Shown in pieces: positions 34,405 through 39,031 of a stretch of DNA of 39,031 nucleotides. The first letter of the stretch is position 1. Every line of letters starts with the position of its first letter. This stretch comes from an uncultured Verrucomicrobia subdivision 3 bacterium. GTDB lineage: Bacteria; Verrucomicrobiota; Verrucomicrobiia; Limisphaerales; UBA11358. The translations under genes and the position numbers were made by a program. The DNA lies in NCBI GenBank assembly GCA_903827955.1, contig CAIKKJ010000152.1:1-39031 (forward strand). Direction: 5' to 3'. The notes beneath the pieces were generated by a model, which was given only the letters and a program-made list of their open reading frames with translations, was not told where the DNA came from and did not search any database.

Positions 34405-35820
34405 TTGTTTGCGTTTGCCATCCGCCTGCCGCAGCTTGGCGAACGGCCGATGCACACAGATGAATCCGTAAACGCCTATCTCACCGGCAACCTGCTCGCC
34501 GGCGAAACCTACAAATACGATCCGCAAGACAAGCACGGCCCCGTCCTATTTCTCCTGGCGAAGCCCATCGCGCAACTCGGCGGCGCGAAAAATTTTTCCG
34601 ACCTGACGGAAACGCAGCTTCGCCTCACGCCCGTGCTCGTCGGTAGCGCGATGATTTTGCTATTTGGCTGCGCTGTGGAAATATTCGGCTTCATCGCGTG
34701 CCTCACCGCCGCGCTGCTGTTCGCCATCGCTCCCCTGCCCGTTTATTACAGCCGGTATTTTATCCACGAAACCCTGTTCGTCGCCGCGACGTTTGGATTA
34801 ATTCTCTCCGGCTGGCAGACGCTGAAAAATAATTCGCTCTGGTTCGCCGCACTCACCGGACTCTGCGCCGCGCTGCTGCTCGCGTGCAAAGAGACGGCGG
34901 CCATCCATTTCTTCGCGCTCGCTTGCGGAGCCTTCGCAGCCTGGTTCACAACCGCACGAAAATATTTTCCCGCGCCAAAAATTATTGCGACCAGCTTGAT
35001 GGTCTTCATCGCGACCACAATTTTGCTTTTCACTTGGTTCGGCCAAAATTTTGGCGCGCTCGCAGATTTGTTTCACGCCATCCCGCGCGTCGTCGCACGG
35101 GCGGGCGGCGAGGGCCATGCCAAGCCGTTCTTTTATTATTTTGAACTGCTCGACCCGTTGTTCATTTTATCATTTCTCGCCGCCGCCGGAATTTACACAG
35201 CGATTTGCGACACCGTCAGCGGCGCACGCAAAGCCGCGCTGCCATTGATGATTTACGCGGTTGCCGTCGCCCTGATTTATTCCGCCATCCCTTACAAAAC
35301 ACCGTGGCTTACGCTAAATTTATGGCTGCCGTTCACGCTGCTCTGCGGCCTCGGCGTGTCGGCCATTGTCAGCGCGTTCAACAACAAGGCCGGACGCTGG
35401 GGCGCGGGCATCGTGGGGATTTTTCTGCTGGCCACCCTCGGCGCGCAGACGCAGGAACTCGTCTTTCAAAAACCGGCGGATGAAAAAAATCTGCTCGCTT
35501 ACGCACACACCACACCAGACATCCTCAACTTGCCCGCGAAGCTGGAAGAAATTTGCCGCGCGCGAAAAATCGTTCAGCCCCGCATCGCCGTCGTGATGAA
35601 GGACGCGTGGCCATTGCCGTGGTATCTGCGGAAATTTTCCCGCGTCGGTTTCTGGCCGCCGGGACTGGAAACCGGCGACGCTGATTTTTTCATCACCACC
35701 ACCGACGCACCCACGAACCTAACGGCGCGACTGGAAAATTTCCGCCCGGAATTTTTCGGCGTGCGGCCGAACGTGCTTTTGATTTTATGGACGCCCAGAC
35801 CGGCAGACAAATTGCCATGA
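34405..35820 (+). CDS. Agl23-like (flippase-associated) polytopic membrane glycosyltransferase-family protein
   Basis: About 471 residues, GT-C fold. It has the early acidic motif RPMHTDESVNAYLTG on the first outer loop, then YDPQDKHGPVLF, YYSRYFIHETLF and CKETAAIHFF, several membrane helices, and YKTPWLTLNLWLP. These features fit the family called 'flippase activity-associated protein Agl23', thought to act in lipid-linked glycan metabolism. The start is uncertain: the first codon usable in bacteria is a TTG at 34405, which cuts the first membrane helix short. The frame is open to 34342 with only ATT or similar codons, passing through a GATTAC array. Its stop overlaps the apbE start (ATGA). 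Confidence 0.78.
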   Translation: MFAFAIRLPQLGERPMHTDESVNAYLTGNLLAGETYKYDPQDKHGPVLFLLAKPIAQLGGAKNFSDLTETQLRLTPVLVGSAMILLFGCAVEIFGFIACLTAALLFAIAPLPVYYSRYFIHETLFVAATFGLILSGWQTLKNNSLWFAALTGLCAALLLACKETAAIHFFALACGAFAAWFTTARKYFPAPKIIATSLMVFIATTILLFTWFGQNFGALADLFHAIPRVVARAGGEGHAKPFFYYFELLDPLFILSFLAAAGIYTAICDTVSGARKAALPLMIYAVAVALIYSAIPYKTPWLTLNLWLPFTLLCGLGVSAIVSAFNNKAGRWGAGIVGIFLLATLGAQTQELVFQKPADEKNLLAYAHTTPDILNLPAKLEEICRARKIVQPRIAVVMKDAWPLPWYLRKFSRVGFWPPGLETGDADFFITTTDAPTNLTARLENFRPEFFGVRPNVLLILWTPRPADKLP

Positions 35821-36641
35821 GCGCCATCCACGTCTTCAAACATCACGCGATGGCGACGCATTGGGAAATCCGCATCGCCGACGAGGAACAAACTTACGCG
35901 GCACAGGCGGCGCAGGCGGCGTTCGCGCTGACGGACGATTTGGAATCCAAGTTGAGCCGCTTTCAGGCGAACAGCGAGATTTCGCACATCGCGCAGCTTG
36001 CGCCGGGTGAAACGTTGCAACTCACCGCGCCGGTGCTGGCGTGCCTTCAGTTCGCGGAAAAAATGGAGGCCGCGACGAACGGTGCGTTTTCCATCACGGC
36101 GGCGGCGTTGCAAACGCAGCCGGAAAAACCGCGCTGGTCGCTGGAACAATTTTCCATCCGCTGCGATGCCGGAAAACTGGAATTTGATCTGGGCGCGATT
36201 GGCAAAGGTTTTGCCCTCGACCGCATGGCGGAACGGTTGCGCGAATGGAGCGTGGAAAAATTTCTGCTCATCGCCGGCGGCAGCAGCATTTTGGCGGGCG
36301 CGGCCCCGGCGGAAACACCCGGCTGGTCGTGCGGCCTTGGCGATGATCATTCGCCGCAAAGATTTTTTTTATCGAACTGTTCGTTGAGCGGCTCCGGCCT
36401 CGTGGTGAAGGGAAAACATATTTTCGACCCGCGCACCGGCCAGTCGGCGCAGCGACAAAACCGCGCGTGGGCATTGGCGGAAACCGCCGCCGAGTCGGAC
36501 GCGCTCTCGACGGCCTGCATGGTTTTGGCGGACGCGGAAATTTCAAAAATCGTGGCGTCGGAAAAATCGTGGTTGGTGTTTCTGGAAGCGGACGGGGCGG
36601 AAATTTGTTTTGGCGGACGCCCACTACCGCCGCGCGCTTGA
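35817..36641 (+). CDS. apbE: FAD:protein FMN transferase (ApbE family)
   Basis: 274 residues. Transfers FMN from FAD to a Thr of target flavoproteins such as NqrB/C and RnfD/G. Conserved segments are DLESKLSRFQANSEIS, FDLGAIGKGFALDRM, LLIAGGSS, GKHIFDPRTG and the Asp/Thr metal site AESDALSTACMVL. No lipobox or signal is evident, so it may be cytoplasmic, unlike many ApbEs. The ATG at 35817 overlaps the previous stop by four bases; an upstream in-frame start at 35787 is less likely. No Nqr or Rnf genes are in view, so its target is unknown. Confidence 0.9.
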   Translation: MSAIHVFKHHAMATHWEIRIADEEQTYAAQAAQAAFALTDDLESKLSRFQANSEISHIAQLAPGETLQLTAPVLACLQFAEKMEAATNGAFSITAAALQTQPEKPRWSLEQFSIRCDAGKLEFDLGAIGKGFALDRMAERLREWSVEKFLLIAGGSSILAGAAPAETPGWSCGLGDDHSPQRFFLSNCSLSGSGLVVKGKHIFDPRTGQSAQRQNRAWALAETAAESDALSTACMVLADAEISKIVASEKSWLVFLEADGAEICFGGRPLPPRA

Positions 36642-36812
36642 GCAGGGATTAATGAATTTTTGGATGATGGATAAATGGTGAAGGCGCTGGTGTTCCGCCC
36701 CCCAATTAATCTTTTAGAAATCTGTTCCAACTTACCGTGTCACTCAAATGTATGACAAGAATTCTCGAGATTTTTGTTTCACCGGTTCGTTCACCTGCTT
36801 AAAATTTTGCGC

Positions 36813-38303
36813 ATGAAATCCCAACGCAAGCCTGCACCCGGCGCTTTGTCCCGCCGCCATTTCATCCAATCCACCGCGCTCGCCGCCACCGCCGTCACCT
36901 TCGGCGTGCCGGCGCTGCTGCGCGGCGCAAACCTTAACAGCAAACTGAACATCGCGTGCATCGGTGCGATGGGCAAAGGCCAGAGCGACACGGATGATTG
37001 CGCCAGCGAAAACATCGCGGCGTTGTGCGACGTGGACGCGGAACGCTGCGCCAAGCAGCGCGAAAAATATCCAAACGCGAAATTTTTCCAGGACTATCGC
37101 CAGTTGTTCGCCGAGATGGGCGACGGTTTTGACGCGGTAACGGTTTCCACGCCGGATCACATGCACGCGATCATTGCGACGCTCGCGATGCGCCACGGAA
37201 AACACGTATATTGCCAGAAGCCGCTGGTGCAGACGATTTACGAGGCGCGCTACATCCGGCAGCTCGCGCACGACAAAGGCGTGGTAACGCAGATGGGTAA
37301 TCAGGGCAGCGCGGCGGACGGCTTGCGGCGCGCGGTGGAATGCATTCAGGGCGGCATCATCGGTCAGGTGCGCGCAGTGCACATCTGGACGAATCGCCCG
37401 ATCTGGCCGCAGGGCATCAGCCGGCCGGAAGGCGCGGATGAAATTCCCGCCGGCCTCAACTGGGACATCTGGCTCGGTTGCGCGCAATCACGGCCCTACA
37501 AAAAAGGTGTCTATGCGCCGTTCAACTGGCGCGGCTGGCTGGACTTCGGCACCGGCGCGCTCGGCGACATGGCGTGCCACACAGTCAACATGCCGTTCCG
37601 CGCGCTGAACCTCGGTTACCCGACGGAGATTGAGGCAACGACGGATTTGATGCCGGCGGAAACGTATCCGTTGCAGTCGAAAATCCGCTTTGAATTTCCC
37701 GCGCGCAAAACCCAGATCGCGGCGGCGAACCAAAGTTTTTTCCACCGGCATGACATGCTGGAGCAGTCGCCCGTCACACTCACCTGGTATGACGGCGGCA
37801 AGCCGAGTGAAACCGGACGCGGCGGCCACGACAACACCAACAAGCCGCCGCACGAATTGCTCACGGATATCGAGGCGTTGCAGGGCGAAGTGCCGAACAG
37901 TGCGTGCCTCATCATCGGCGAACACGGAACGATTTTTTCACCGGACGACTACGGTGAACAGTTTTTCATCAAGCAGACGGACGACAAAAAATTCGTCCAC
38001 TACAAGAAACATCCGGCAGTGGAGAAAATTCCGCAGTCAATTGCGCGCAATGAATTCAAGGGCGACACCGATTTGCGACACCATCTCGAATGGCTCAACG
38101 CCATCAAGCAGGGCAAGCCGGAGCTGTGCTACTCGCGCTTCGACATCACCGCCAAGCTCACGGAAATCATGCTGCTCGGCTGTGTCTCGCTGCGCACCGG
38201 CAAAAAACTCGAATGGGACGGCCCGAACATGGTGGCGACCAACTGCCCCGAGGCCGCGCCGTTCATCAAGCGCGCGAATCGCGACGGTTGGATGCTCTCG
38301 TAA
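36813..38303 (+). CDS. Tat-exported Gfo/Idh/MocA-family oxidoreductase (3)
   Basis: 496 residues with a Tat signal (LSRRHFIQSTALAATAV) and no lipobox, so a soluble periplasmic protein. The nucleotide-binding loop reads IACIGAMGKGQ, and the EKP motif is QKP (YCQKPLVQT), changing the Glu but keeping the catalytic-type Lys. The C-terminal domain includes NWDIWLGCA, FNWRGWLDFGTGALGDMACHTVN and a long insertion with HDNTNKPPHELL. It belongs to the long PVC-type branch of the family; the substrate is unknown. It is followed nine bases later by the YdcF-like gene. The gap before it, 36642-36812, shows no gene. Confidence 0.88.
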   Translation: MKSQRKPAPGALSRRHFIQSTALAATAVTFGVPALLRGANLNSKLNIACIGAMGKGQSDTDDCASENIAALCDVDAERCAKQREKYPNAKFFQDYRQLFAEMGDGFDAVTVSTPDHMHAIIATLAMRHGKHVYCQKPLVQTIYEARYIRQLAHDKGVVTQMGNQGSAADGLRRAVECIQGGIIGQVRAVHIWTNRPIWPQGISRPEGADEIPAGLNWDIWLGCAQSRPYKKGVYAPFNWRGWLDFGTGALGDMACHTVNMPFRALNLGYPTEIEATTDLMPAETYPLQSKIRFEFPARKTQIAAANQSFFHRHDMLEQSPVTLTWYDGGKPSETGRGGHDNTNKPPHELLTDIEALQGEVPNSACLIIGEHGTIFSPDDYGEQFFIKQTDDKKFVHYKKHPAVEKIPQSIARNEFKGDTDLRHHLEWLNAIKQGKPELCYSRFDITAKLTEIMLLGCVSLRTGKKLEWDGPNMVATNCPEAAPFIKRANRDGWMLS

Positions 38304-38312
38304 GGAAGGGCA

Positions 38313-38906
38313 TTGAGCGTGCTCTGGCGGTTATTCAAAAAAATTCTCAAGGCGGCAATCGTCTTCACCTTGCTGGTGACGGCGGTTGCCGTTTTCGCTT
38401 GGTGTTATCCGGAAAAATTTCTTTGCGTAGACAGCGGGAAAAATGTTTCCGCCGATGTCATCATCGTGCTCGGCGGCGGCGCTCGGGAACAACGAGCCGA
38501 GCGCGCAGCGGAATTATTTCAGGCGCACGCCGCGCCGCGCATCCTGATTACCGGCGCGGGCGACGACGAGATCAACCGCCAGATTCTACTCAATCACGGG
38601 GTGCCGTTCTCGGCGATTGAAGTTGAAGACAAGTCCACCAGCACACACGAGAACGCAGAGTTCAGCCTGAATTTTTTGCGCGCGGAAAAAGTTCACAGCG
38701 CGATTCTCGTCACCTCGTGGTATCACTCGCGCCGGTCGCTCAAGACCTTTGAGCATTCTGAGCCCGCGCTGATTTTTTATTCGCGACCGGCGTATGTTGG
38801 TTTTGCCCGCGAGGATTGGAAACATACCGGCGTGGGCAAACGAATGTGGTTGGAATTTTTGAAGCTGCCAGCCTACTGGATTCGTTACGGCGTAAATCCT
38901 TTTTGA
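38313..38906 (+). CDS. YdcF/SanA/ElyC-like (DUF218) membrane-anchored protein
   Basis: 197 residues. One N-terminal membrane helix (IVFTLLVTAVAVFAWCY) is followed by the DUF218 fold: ADVIIVLGGGAREQRAERAAELF, PRILITGAG, EVEDKSTSTHENAEF and ILVTSWYHSRRSLKTF. E. coli relatives (SanA, ElyC) affect envelope integrity; the biochemical activity is unsettled. TAAGGA(AGGG) overlapping the upstream stop is a good ribosome-binding site serving either the TTG at 38313 or the GTG at 38319. It is likely in an operon with the preceding oxidoreductase gene. Confidence 0.85.
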   Translation: MSVLWRLFKKILKAAIVFTLLVTAVAVFAWCYPEKFLCVDSGKNVSADVIIVLGGGAREQRAERAAELFQAHAAPRILITGAGDDEINRQILLNHGVPFSAIEVEDKSTSTHENAEFSLNFLRAEKVHSAILVTSWYHSRRSLKTFEHSEPALIFYSRPAYVGFAREDWKHTGVGKRMWLEFLKLPAYWIRYGVNPF

Positions 38907-38912
38907 TTTAAC

Positions 38913-38941
38913 TTGCCCTGCGAACCAGTGGGGTGCATATT
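38913..38941 (+). promoter_or_regulatory. Promoter of the initiator tRNA gene
   Basis: TTGCCC (38913-38918) and CATATT (38936-38941) are separated by exactly 17 bases and placed 13 bases before the tRNA start, as expected for a sigma70 promoter of a stable RNA gene. Confidence 0.6.
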
Positions 38942-38954
38942 TCGAATCCTTGAT

Positions 38955-39031
<77 letters not shown>

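Overview
The window looks like a chromosomal segment of a GC-rich, Gram-negative bacterium of the PVC group, most likely a Verrucomicrobium of the Limisphaerales/Pedosphaera type. The reasons are three Tat-exported Gfo/Idh/MocA oxidoreductases, a large secreted protein followed directly by a single pseudopilin, a TMTC-like membrane/TPR protein, weak or absent Shine-Dalgarno sequences, an outer-membrane porin, and many short palindromic and mini-satellite repeats. The lineage is inferred from gene style; no 16S rRNA gene is present.

Layout. 1-920: tandem REP-like palindromic repeats beside a REP-associated tyrosine transposase (RAYT). 929-9292: mostly housekeeping genes (RluA-type pseudouridine synthase, TMTC-like protein, Mpl ligase, PL22-like lyase, GlgC, HflX). 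9408-13953: an operon of porin, signal-anchored cupredoxin and hybrid histidine kinase, behind a terminator-like leader hairpin. 14132-26000: PQQ-type sugar dehydrogenase, isocitrate dehydrogenase, ROK kinase, SecA, small membrane proteins, CbpA, Rho and CysK, with several clear intrinsic terminators. 25971-38906: accessory, export-oriented genes (three Gfo/Idh/MocA proteins, DoxX, a discoidin-domain protein, an Agl23-like membrane protein with ApbE, a YdcF-like protein). 38955-39031: an initiator tRNA gene with its promoter.

The most interesting stretch is the roughly 1.2-kb gap at 27430-28607, which has no convincing protein gene. Read on the minus strand it folds into a long series of hairpins. 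At least five carry GNRA tetraloops in that one sense, two pair only through G-U wobbles in that sense, and the last is a GCAA-capped 14-bp stem followed by a T-rich tract, a typical intrinsic terminator. I interpret this as a large structured non-coding RNA of roughly 800-900 nt that I cannot match to tmRNA, RNase P RNA, a group II intron or another class I know.

A second theme is repeat-driven remodelling. Heptanucleotide arrays occur inside two genes in frame and on the start codon of a third. A palindromic element sits in frame inside the rluA-like gene, 6-bp and 10-bp period arrays abut two gene starts, and a REP-like element supplies the apparent secA terminator. The initiator tRNA carries an A29:U41 pair where most bacteria have the first of three G:C pairs.
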